Of a stretch of DNA of 64,000 nt, positions 9,806 to 20,998 are shown piece by piece. Origin of the DNA: Spongilla lacustris. Taxonomy: Eukaryota; Porifera; Demospongiae; Spongillida; Spongillidae. Location: positions 2,472,171 to 2,536,170 of the forward strand of contig OX442425.1 of NCBI GenBank assembly GCA_949361645.1. Direction: 5' to 3'. The position numbers and the translations under genes were made by a program. Below the pieces are notes generated by a model. It saw nothing but the letters and a program-made list of their open reading frames with translations. It did not search any database and had not been told where the DNA came from. The stretch's first letter is position 1, and every line of letters starts with the position of its first letter.

Positions 9806-12120
9806 CATATACAGGGTGTCTACGAAAGAACGCAACGCTTTTGAACGGGAATAACTTTTGATAGGATTAAGCAAAAAATCTCATATTTTGAAACTGAGTT
9901 GGTCGGTTTCCTCAAATTTTTTTCCATCCTTTTAATTGATACATTATTAATCATGCTAATTAATTTTAATAAGCACAATAGATTAACTGATTTTGAAAGT
10001 TCGTATGTGTTCACGTATCGATTGTGAAGCTTCGTTCAAAATATTGGATTTTTTTCACATTCACAACTAAAACTGCAACCCTCTACCTATTTCTCTTCGC
10101 GTACGCATGCGCACACGACCTCGTCCTAAGACTTAATTCTGTGATAAAATAACCAATCTCAATCACGTGATACAATTCGGAGGCGGATCTTCTTTTTTAT
10201 TTTAATGCAATGCCCCACCTCCTTCGTGGGTGTTACGAGTCAGTGCCAATTAACATGTTTACATCCGATGTAGTGCGCACCAATTAGCACTATCGTACAG
10301 ACAGGCACTAAACCGAGCGGCAGGTACTACGGGTTGATATGAATTTGACATGTAATGCCATTCTGTGAGTTAGGAAACGGAGACGCACACGTTAAACTGT
10401 TATTACACAGTACACGCAAAAATGTGCTGGTTGGTAGACTATCGATCAAATTCTTAGGTATCTGACTAATGTTTCAAGACTGCAGCTAGGTTTTAGATAA
10501 GTTATTGTTTTTTTTTCTTTAAAGAGAAGGCATCCCACATCAATTTTTTTTAACGACTTAGACAAGCCACTGCACGATGGTTTCATTTTCATTGTATTAC
10601 TTTGCAAGCCTGTTAGCTGGGTATGGTTGATTTATGTGATTTCATTTCATGGCATTCAGTAATGAAATTTTTGGATGATTAGGATGACTAGTTTTTTTTT
10701 TTTGTTGTTGTTGTTGCACACAAATGAGCCTATTAGCTGGTTTTCAAATCATGTCTGTGTGTGCATAAATATTGGTGGATGCTTTGCTTTAGTATAGACT
10801 CTTGTTATGTACCTTTAAAAAGACAACTTATGAGGGTGTAGTTTAAAAATGTTGCAAGCTTTTGTGTATAGAAAATGATTATGGTACTTGGAATTTGCAA
10901 AAGCATCCTTTGACATTAAGTTGCAAGTGCAATACGGACTATGATAGGGAAGAATGTTATTTAAGAGGATCATAGTGTATGTTAAAGAATGTTCTTGGAA
11001 ACCTGTGAGCTTTTAGCTGTGTCTATTGTTTCTTTGAAAGTAAGGTTAAGGTAATCTCTGTTTAAAAATACACCTGCAGGTTTTGGATGTTGGGGAATGT
11101 TGCGGTTTTCGTTTAAAGAAAGGTGTGCTTTGCATCATTGTTTAAAATTCTTGCTGTTGCTTATGTGCTGGTTGGTAGACTATCGATCAACATGTTTCAA
11201 GCCTCCAACAAGGTTTTAGATAAGTTTTAAGAGAAGACATCTCAGATCAAAAAAAATTTAACGACTTAGACAAGCCACTCATGGTTGCATTGTCAATGTG
11301 TTACTTTGCAAGCCTGTTAGCTAGTTCCCATATCATGGTGTGCTTAAGTAAGGGTAGGGTTGATTTATGTGATTTCATGGCTTCAGTAATGGAATTTGCT
11401 TGCAATAAGTTGTAATTTTATATAGCTATTTCCTTACCATAATGTGTGCTAACTGCTGCTTATGGATATAGACCCTCTGCTTTAAGAGTTCCTTCATGCA
11501 GAGTGTGCTTAAATTTCTAATTTTGCAACCCATTAGATGATCGATTAGAGATGAATAAAAAAATCCTTTTTTTAAAGCACCTAAGATGAGTGCTGTTTTT
11601 TAAGATAGGTTGTGCTTAATAAAGTCATGAGTCCTATAGCTAGTTACTACAAATGTAGATCACAATCTGTGCTGTTGCTTAAGCATGGATACTAGGCTTC
11701 CATGTCTAGGAGATACCTGTTATGATTTGAAGAATTACTTTAGTATCGACTAATGTTGCAAGTGGTTTTGTGATGCTTGGATTTAAGAGTGGTGTTATTT
11801 CGCCATGTTGTGAGCAATTGTGTGTCGAATTAGTGGTAGCATAAAAAGGGTTAAATGTTTGGGAATTCAGCTGTACGTCTTAAGAAAGCATCATGTTTTG
11901 TTAGCTACATGTAGTTCACAGATTATAATATGCTTATGAGTACTACATGTACATGTACATGTACAGTTGCAAGCCTAGCTTTTAAAAGTTCGAATAAAAG
12001 TGTGCCTTCCTACCCCATCCTGTCTCCTCTTGGTCTTAAAATAATTTTCTGTATTTGATGCGTGAGTGTTGCTTATGAGTACTACCTGTTGAGGACCCAG
12101 TATAGCTAACCATCTTTTCA
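9806..12120 (+). repeat. Left terminal inverted repeat of 16-kb element
   Basis: Pairs with 23945-26263 in reverse complement, including GAACGCAACGCTTTTGAA near the tip and the ACATGTACATGTACATG tract at about 11943. Differences are scattered single bases and small indels. Inside it, a segment starting ATGTGCTGGTTGGTAGACTA occurs twice (10432 and 11163), so the TIR itself carries a ~730-bp-spaced duplication, mirrored in the right TIR. Confidence 0.85.
10432..11405. repeat. ~730-bp-spaced direct duplication inside the left TIR
   Basis: Segments starting 10432 and 11163 share the order ATGTGCTGGTTGGTAGACTA, CTAGGTTTTAGATAAG or CAAGGTTTTAGATAAG, CGACTTAGACAAGCCACT, TTTGCAAGCCTGTTAGCT and GGTTGATTTATGTGATTTCA. 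The second copy is shorter. Both are present, inverted, at about 24650-25640. Confidence 0.75.
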
Positions 12121-15100
12121 TTGGTGAACCAAGGCTTCCTTCTTTCGTACTGCTTCTTGTTCCCTCTTGATCTTTTACAATTCTCTACATGTTTGTTGTG
12201 TGAGTAGTATAGCTAACCTTTTAGTTCCTTAACCTAGGCTTCCTTCTTTCCTACAGTCCCTTCCTATCCCCCTCGATCCTTCTCTTTGTATGATGCGTGA
12301 GTGTTGCTTATGAGTACTACCTGTTGAGGACCCAGTATAGCTAACCATCTTTTCATTGCTTAACCAAGGCTTCCTTCTTTCCTACCCCTTCCTGTCCCCT
12401 CTAGATCTTAAAATCCTACCATGCAATTCTCTGTGTTTGGTATGGGTATTGCTTATGAGTACTACATGTAAAGGGCCGACTATACATGTAGTTTTAAAAC
12501 CCTCTTTTCATTGCTTAACTCAGGGTTTTTTTTTTCCTGCCCCTTCCTCTCCCTTCATAATGTTATAAAAAAATTCTCTGTGTTTCGTGTGCAAGTGTTG
12601 CTTATGAGTACTACCTGTTCAGGACCCAGTATAGCTATCCATCTTTTCATTGCTTAACCCAGGCTACAATCTTTAATACCCCTTCCTGTCCCCTCTTGAT
12701 CTTAAAATAATTCTCTGTGTGAGTGTTGCGTATGAGTACTACCTGTTGAGGACCCAGTATAGCTAACCATCTTTTCATTGCTTAACCCAGGCTACAATCT
12801 TTAATACCCCTTCCTATCCCCTCTTGATCTTAAAATAATTCTCTGTGTTACTGTTGATTATGAGAACTACCTGTTGAGGACCCAGTATAGCTAACCCTCT
12901 TTTCATTGGTGAACCAAGGCTTCCTTCTTTCGTACTGCTTCTTGTTCACTCTTGATCTTTTACAATTCTCTACATGTTTGTTGTGTATGTGGTATAGCTA
13001 ACCTTCTTTTAGTTCCTTAAACTAGGCTTCCTTCTTTCCTACGGTCCCTTCCTATCCCCCTCGATCCTTTTAATTGTATGATGTGTTAGTGTTGCGTATG
13101 AGTACTACCTGTTGAGGGCCCAGTATAGCTAACCATCTTTTCATTGCTTAACCAAGGTTTCCTTCTTACCTACCTGTTCCTGTCCCCTCTTGATCTTAAA
13201 ATAATTCTCTGTGTTTGCCTGGTGTGTGAGTGTTGCTTATGAGTACTACCTGTTGAGGGCCCAGTATAGCTAACCCTCTTTTTATTACTTGAACAAGACT
13301 TCCTTCTTTCCTACCCCATCCTGTCTCCTCTTGATCTTGAAATAATTCTCTGTGTTTTTATGGTGTGTGTGTGTGTGTGTGTTGCTTATGAGTACTACCT
13401 GTTGAGGACCCAGTATGGCTATCCATCTTTTCATTGCTTAACAAAGATTTCCTTCTTTCCTACACCTAGCTTCCTGTCCCCTCTTGATCTTAAAATAATT
13501 CTCTGTGTTTGCATGGTGTGTGAGTGTTGCTTATGAGTACTACCTGTTGAGGACCCAGTATAGCTATCCATCTTTTCATTGGTTAACCAAGGCTTCCTTC
13601 TTTCCTACCCCTTCCTGTCCCCTCTTTATCTTTAAATAATTCTCTGTGTTTGCCTGGTGTGTGAGTGTTACTTATGAGTACTACCTGTTGAGGACCCAGT
13701 ATAACTTACCATCTTTTCATTGCTTAACAAAGACTTCCTTCTTTCCTACACCTAGCTTCCTGTTCCCTCTTGAACTTAAAATAATTCTCTGTGTTTCATG
13801 TGTGAGTGTTGCTTATGAGTACTACCTATTGAGGACCCAGTATAGCTATCCATCTTTTCATCGCTTAACAAAGACTTCCTTCTTTCCTACACCTAGCTTC
13901 CTGTCCCATCTTGATCTTAAAATAATTCTCTGTGTTTCGTGTGTGTGAGTGTTGCTTATGAGTACTACCTGTTGAGGACCCAGTATAGCTATGCATCTTT
14001 TCATTGGTTAACCAAGGCTTCCTTCTTTCGTACTGCTTCTTGTTCCCTCTTGATCTTTTACAATTCTCTAGATGATTGTTGTGTGAGTTTTATAGCTAAC
14101 CTTCTTTTAGTTCCTTAACCTAAGCTTCCTTCTTTCCTACGGTCCCTTCCTATCTCCCTCGATCCTTCTCTTTGTGTGATGCGTGAGTGTTGTTTATGAG
14201 TACTACCTGTTGATGGCTCAATATAGCTAACCATCATTTCATTGCTTAACCAAGGCTTCCTACTTTCCTACCCCTTCCTGTTCCCTCTTAATTCTTTGTG
14301 TTTGCCTGGTGTGTGAGTGTTGCTACTACCTGTTGAGGACCCAGTATAGCTATCCATCTTTTCATTGCTTAACAAAGACTTTCCTACACCTAGCTTCCTG
14401 TCCCCTCTTGATCTTAAAATAATTCTCTGGTGTGTGAGTGTTGCTTATGAGTACTACCTGTTGAGGACCCAGTATAACTAACCATCTTTTCATTGGTTAA
14501 CCAAGGCTTCCTTCTTTCCTAACCCTTCCTGTCCCATCTTGATCTTAAAATAATTCTCTGTGTTTGCATGGTGTGTGAGTGTTGCTTATGAGTACTACCT
14601 GTTGAGGACCCAGTATAACTAACCATCTTTTCATTGGTTAACCAAGGCTTCCTACTTTCCCACCCCTACCTCTCCCCTCTAGATCTTAAAATCCTACCAT
14701 GCAATTCTGTATCGGTGTTGCTTATGAGTACTACATGTAGAGGGCCGAATATAGTTTAAAAACCCTCTTTTCATTGCTTAACCCAGGGTTTTTTTTTTCC
14801 TACCCCTTCCCGACCCTTTGTAATTTAAAAAAATTCTCTGTGTTTCGTGTGCGAGTGTTGCTTATGAGTACTACCTGTTGAGGACCCAGTATAGCTAACC
14901 ATCTTTTCATAGGTTAACCAAAGCTTCCTTCTTTCATACTGCTTCTTGTTCACTCTTGATCTTTTACAATTCTCTACATGTTTGTTGTGTGAGTGGTATA
15001 GCTAACCTTCTTTTAGTTCCTTAAACTAGGCTTCCTACTTTCCTACAGTCCCTTCCTATCCCCCTCGATCCTTCTCTTTGTATGGTGTGTGAGTGTTGCT

Positions 15101-15290
15101 TATGAGTACTACCTGTTGAGGGCCCAGTATAACTAACCATCTTTTTATTGCTTAACCAAGGCTTCCTTCTTTCGTTCCCCTTCCTGTCTGATCTTGATCT
15201 TAAAATAATTCTCTGTGTGAGTGTTGCATATGAGTACTAAGTCTTGAGGGCCCGGTATAGCTAACCCTCTTTTCATCAGTATCCAAAAAG
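12045..15290 (+). repeat. Left tandem array, ~141-bp unit, about 23 copies
   Basis: The unit contains, in order, GAGTGTTGCTTATGAGTACT, ACCTGTTGAGGACCCAGTAT, AGCTAACCATCTTTTCATTG, CCAAGGCTTCCTTCTTTCC and CTTGATCTTAAAATAATTCT. Successive copies of the GGTGTGTGAGTGTT step at 13514 and 13655 fix a period of 141 bp. Unit variants occur: shorter units with TTGTTGTGTGAGTGGTATAGC, and ones ending TCCCCCTCGATCCTT. Copy number is an estimate from length. The open frames across it are not protein-like. Confidence 0.9.
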
Positions 15291-16600
15291 AAGTAAAATT
15301 ATTGTGCATGCTTTTGAGGTGTGTAAACCTGTGGTAAGTGATGGTGTGTTTTATTTTAAAGAGCTTGTTATTACTGATAAAAGTAAAATCTCTGCATAAA
15401 ATACACCTGTAGGTTTGGATATAATTGCAATTTTAAAGACAGCATCTAGTAATGTAATCCGCAAAGATTTGTACATACGTGTATTGTTGTAATGTAGCAT
15501 TCAAAACATTGTGAGCAAAGAGCTGTGTCACTTAGTGTCTTTAAAAGTAAGGTTAGATAATTACAACTGTAGATTGTTTTTAAAAGAGGTGTTATTTTCA
15601 TTATGATATCAGTATCATTCATGCATCTAGTTAAAATTTTGTTGTTGCTTGTGTATAGGTAGGCTTTCGTCTTTATACAGACACCTGTTGTGTACTTTCA
15701 TTTTAAAGCATGAACTAATATTGCAAGCCTCCAGCTAATGTAGATTTCTAATGCATCATGTTGCGAGACTTGGCCTTGAATCAGTTTTCAGGTCATAATG
15801 AGTGTGCTAAAGTATGGGTACATGTAGATGGGCTCACTACTTCATTACACTCCTTTTGATTGTGCCTGCTTTCAAAATGTACGAACTAAATGTACATGTT
15901 TAGAAGCTCACAACTTACATCTTCTATGAAAGTACACCCTCACATCAATGCAGTTTTTGTAAGTACCTTCAACAGAATGAACAATTACATGTATATCCGT
16001 TACATTATGCTATGAGCTGAAAATTAAAGCACACCTGACACTATTTAAGCAGAGAGTTTCCATCCATACAAGCACTATGACCTGGGACATCATCATGCAA
16101 GCACACAACTCTTAAAAACATCAATCGTCCCCGTACATTGTGTATATGTATTGGAATTTTCATATGCAGAGACTAGCTGTAAGTTACACATAACCAAGAC
16201 ACTAAATTCAGTGAGTTCAATTGTATGAATGGATACCCAACCTTCACCTATGCTGGGCAAAACAGGACTGATAAACAAGACAGATGGTGTACACTCATAT
16301 CAGTAACATCTCTCACTAGAAGGAACAATGCAAATCAAATTCATATAAAACCTAGTCTTTTATGAATTCAATTAGGCACCTTCATGTTTGTAAAAAGCCT
16401 CTAACAGGCCAAGCACTACTATGCCAAGCAAGAGGACCCTTGATTCTGCAAAATCCATAAAGTAGCTCACTAAAAGACATAACAGACATAACAGAATTGT
16501 AATGACTTTTAAATACTACATGTACGTTCATATCTCAATTGCAACATAATGCAAATTCATTAAAGCACACCCTGACTTAACAACAAATCAGAGCACACAA
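15291..16600. other. Central non-repetitive core of 16-kb element
   Basis: About 1.3 kb between the two arrays. It holds no transposase-like frame; the longest candidate is a 61-codon - strand frame near 16093-16278 with no recognisable motif. It has short words shared with the TIRs (TGCAAGCCTCCAGCTAATG, GTACACCTGTTG-like), suggesting that the core and TIRs share ancestry. Confidence 0.6.
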
Positions 16601-19600
16601 ACTAAAAGAAAGTTAGCTATACAACTCACACAACAAACATGTAGAGAATTGTAAAAGATCAAGAGGGAACAAGAAGCAGTATGAATAAAGGAAGCCTTGG
16701 TTAACCAATGAAAAGATGGTTAGCTATGCTTGGTCCTCAACAGGTAGTACTCATAAGCAACACTCACACATGAAACACAGAGAATTATGAGGGGAGAGGT
16801 AGGGGCAGGAAAGAAAAAAAACCCTGGGCTAAGCAATGAAAAGAGGGCTTTAAAACAATAGGCGGCACACTACATGTAGTACTCATAAGCAACACCTACA
16901 CCAAACACAGATAATTGCATCTTAGGTTTTAAGATATAGAGGGGACAGGAAGGGGTAGAAAAGAAGGAAGCCTTGGTTAAGCAATGAAAAGATGGTTAGC
17001 TATACTGGGTCCTCAACAGTTAGTACTCAAATGCAACACACACGCATCATACAAAGAGAAGGATCGAGGGGGATAGGAAGGGACTGTAGGAAAGAAGGAA
17101 GCCTAGGTTAAGGAACTAAAAGGTTAGCTATACTACTCACACAACAAACATGTAGAGAATTGTAAAAGATCAATAGGGAACAAGAAGAAGTACGAAAGAA
17201 GGAAGCCTTGGTTAACCAATGAAAAGATGGTTAGCTATACTGGGTCCTCAACAGGTAGTACTCATAAGCAACACTCACACAGACAATTATTTTAAGATCA
17301 AGAGGGGACAGGAAGGGGTAGGAAAGAAGGAAGCCTTGTTCAAGTAATAAAAATAGGGTTAGCTATACTGGGTCCTCAACAGGTAGTACTCATACGCAAC
17401 ACTCACAAACCATGCAAACAAAGAGAATTATTTTAAGATCAAGAGGGCACAGGAAGGGTTAGGGAAAAAGGAAGCCTTGGTTAACCAATGAAAAGATGGA
17501 TAGCTATACAGGGTCCTCAACAGGTAGTACTCAAACGCAACACTCACGCAGACAATTATTTTAAGATCAAGAGGGGACAGGAAGCTAGGTGAAGGAAAGA
17601 AGGAAGTCTTTGTTAAGCAATGAAAAGATGGTTAGCTATACTGGGTCCTCAATAGGTAGTACTCATAAGCAACACTCACAAAGAGAATTATTTTACGATC
17701 AAGAGGGGACAGGAAGGGGTAGGAAAGAAGGAAGCCTTGGTTAACCAATGAAAAGATGGTTAGCTATACTGGGTCCTCAATAGGTAGTACTCATAAGCAA
17801 CACTCACACACCATGAAAACACAGAAAATTATTTTAAGATCAAGAGGAGACAGGATGGGGTAGGAAAGATGGAAGTATTGTTCAAGTAATAAAAAGAGGG
17901 TTAGCTATTCTGGGCCCTCAACAGTTAGTAGTCATAAGCAACAATCACAAAGAGAATTATTTTACGATCAAGTGGGGACAGGAAGGGATAGGAAAGAAGG
18001 AAGCCTTGGTTAACCAATGAAAAGATGGTTAGCTATACTGGGTCCTCAACAGGTGGTAATCATAAGCTAACACTCACACACCATGAAAACACAGAGAATT
18101 ATTTTAAGATCAAGAGGAAATAGGATGGGGTAGGAATCAAGGAAGTCTTGTTCAAGTAATAAAAATAGGGTTAGCTATACTGGGTCCTCAATAGGTAGTA
18201 CTCATAAGCAACACTCACACACCATGAAAACACAGAAAATTATTTTAAGATCAAGAGGAGACAGGATGGGGTAGGAAAGATGGAAGTCTTGTTCAAGTAA
18301 TAAAAAGAGGGTTAGCTATACTGGGCCCTCAACAGTTAGTAGTCATAAGCAACATTCACAAAGAGTATTATTTTACGATCAAGAGGGGACAGGAAGGGAT
18401 AGGAAAGAAGGAAGCCTTGGTTAAGCAATGAAATGATGGTTAGCTATACTGGGTCCTTAACAGGTAGTGCTCATACGCAACACTCACATACGAAACACAG
18501 AGAATTATTTTAAGATCAAGAGGGGACAGGAAGCTAAGTGTAGGGAAAAAGGAAGCCTTGGTTAACCAATGAAAAGGTGGTTAGCAATATTGGGTCCTCA
18601 ACAGGTAGTATTCATAAGTAACACTCACACACCAGGCAAACACAGAGAATTATTTAAAGATCAAGAGGGGACAGGAAGGGGTAGGAAAGAAGGAAGCCTT
18701 GGTTAACCAATGAAAAGATGCTTAGCTATACTGGGTCCTCAACAGATAGTAATCATAAGCTAACACTCACAACCATGAAAACACAGAGAATTATTTTAAG
18801 ATCAAGAGGAAATAGGATGGGGTAGGAATCAAGGAAGTCTTGTTCAAGTAATAAAAAATAGGGTTAGCTATACTGGGCCCTCAACAGGTAGTACTCAAAC
18901 GCAACACTCACGCAGACAATTATTTTAAGATCAAGAGGGGACAGGAAGCTACATGTAGGTGAAGGAAAAAAGGAAGTCTTTGTTAAGCAATGAAAAGATG
19001 GTTAGCTATACTGGGTCCTCAATAGGTAGTACTCATAAGCAACACTCACACACCATGAAAACACAGAAAATTATTTTAAGATCAAGAGGAGACAGGATGG
19101 GGTAGGAAAGATGGAAGTCTTGTTCAAGTAATAAAAAGAGGGTTAGCTATACTGGGCCCTCAACAGTTAGTAGTCATAGACAACACTCACAAAGAGAATT
19201 ATTTTACGATCAAGAGGGGACAGGAAGGGATAGGAAAGAAGGAAGCCTTGGTTAAGCAATGAAAAGATGGTTAGCTATACTGGGTCCTCAACAGGTAGTA
19301 CTCATAAGCAACACTCACACACGAAACACAGAGAATTATTTTAAGATCAAGAGGGGACAGGAAGCTAAGTGTAGGAAAGAAGGAAGTCTTTGTTAAGCAA
19401 TGAAAAGATGGATAGCTATACTGGGTCCTCAACAGGTAGTACTCAAACGCAACACTCATGCAGACAATTATTTTAAGATCAAGAGGGGACAGGAAGCTAG
19501 GTGAAGGAAAAAAGGAAGTCTTTGTTAAGCAATGAAAAGATGGTTAGCTATACTGGGTCCTCAATAGGTAGTACTCATAAGCAACACTCACACACCATGA

Positions 19601-20466
19601 AAACACAGAAAATTATTTTAAGATCAAGAGGAGACAGGATGGGGTAGGAAAGATGGAAGTCTTGTTCAAGTAATAAAAAGAGGGTTAGCTATACTGGGCC
19701 CTCAACAGTTAGTAGTCATAGACAACACTCACAAAGAGAAATATTTTACGATCAAGAGGGGACAGGAAGGGGTAGGAAAGAAGGAAGCCTTGGTTAAGCA
19801 ATGAAAAGATGGTTAGCTATATTGGGTCCTCAACAGGTAGTTCTCATAAGTAACACTCACACACCAGGCAAACACAGAAAATTATTTAAAGATCAAGAGG
19901 AAATAGGATGGGGTAGGAATCAAGGAAGTCTTGTTCAAGTAATAAAAATAGGGTTAGCTATACTGGGCCCTCAACAGGTAGTACTCATAAGCAACACTCA
20001 CACAGACAATTATTTTAAGATCAAGAGGGGACAGGAAGGGGTAGGAAAGAAGGAAGCCTTGGTTAACGAATGAAAAGATGGATAGCTATAGTCGGTCCTC
20101 AACAGGTAGTACTCATACTCACACACCATGCAAACACAGAGAATTATCTAGAGGGGACAGGAAGGGGTAGGAAAAAAGGAAGCCTTGGTTAAGCTATGAA
20201 AGGATGGTTAGCTATACAGGGTCCTCAGGTAGTACTCATAAGCAACACTCACACAGACAATTATTTTAAGATCAAGAGGGGACAGGAAGCTAAGTGTAGG
20301 AAAGATGGAAGCCTTGGTTAACCAATGAAAAGATGGTTAGCTATACTGGGTCCTCAACAGGTAGTACTCAAACACAACACTCACGCAGACAATTATTATA
20401 AGATCAAGAGGGGACAGGAAGCTAGGTGAAGGAAAGAAGGAAGTCTTTGTTAACCTTTAATCTCCA

Positions 20467-20508
20467 GCCGTCCTTGATAAAGGACGATCGTCCTTTATCA
20501 AGGACGGC
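20467..20508. repeat. Perfect 42-bp subterminal palindrome of TTAA element
   Basis: GCCGTCCTTGATAAAGGAC, centre GATC, and the exact reverse complement. It is paired at the other end by a similar palindrome at 21705-21749. Likely a transposase-binding or end-recognition structure (inference). Confidence 0.9.
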
Positions 20509-20686
20509 AAACTAAGCTTCGGAATACAACTAACGCTTACTGAAAAAATTCTAACAATACTCCGGCTGATTTAGATAAGCGCGTGCTACTTGGGAATGGT
20601 CTTTGTTCGTTATCTTTCATCTTGCGTCACGAGATAAAAGCTTTCAAACGTTGCGAACTTATTAATTTGCGGGTAACACGGCGAAA

Positions 20687-20998
20687 ATGGGGAAGAACTT
20701 TGTTGTCGGTGATGCCGTGGTAGGAAAGATAAAAAAGAACCAGAATCGTTCTGGAAGTATTGTGGAGGTCATAGGGGCAGGTCACAAGTGTAGGATACGG
20801 GTGAAGTGGTCGGACGGCACAACAACGGAGGAAACAGTTCGGGGTATCGATAAAGAAGGCGTGGTTGAGGAGAATCAGCGATGCAGAAAGCGGAAGAACT
20901 GCGATCTCGATAAAGATGTTGAAGAAGGTGGTTCTGAAATCTCTTCTAGTGATGTGGAAAGTGATAAAGACCTGATTTTTTTTTCATCATATTTGTAA
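20687..20998 (+). CDS. 103-aa Tudor/SH3-like ORF inside the piggyBac-like element
   Basis: The ATG is 233 bp inside the element. Residues ~5-58 look like a small beta-barrel (segments VVGDAVVGKIKKNQ, GSIVEVIG, RIRVKWSDGTTTEETV), reminiscent of Tudor, KOW or SH3-like folds. A basic patch CRKRKNCDLDK follows, then an acidic serine stretch EEGGSEISSSDVESDKD, typical of N-terminal regions of piggyBac-derived proteins. The frame ends soon after in a poly-T run (from about 20977), which may mark the junction of an internal deletion that removed the transposase domain. It is therefore read as the N-terminus of a truncated transposase; a captured host domain is the alternative. Confidence 0.55.
   Translation: MGKNFVVGDAVVGKIKKNQNRSGSIVEVIGAGHKCRIRVKWSDGTTTEETVRGIDKEGVVEENQRCRKRKNCDLDKDVEEGGSEISSSDVESDKDLIFFSSYL

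Noticed and set aside
12356..15290. Frames with a repeated SFHCLTKTSFFPTPSF-type peptide in the satellite arrays
   Set aside because: The unit length of 141 bp is divisible by three, so frames persist by chance over a few units; they are broken by unit variants, occur on both strands, and no start or domain is seen.
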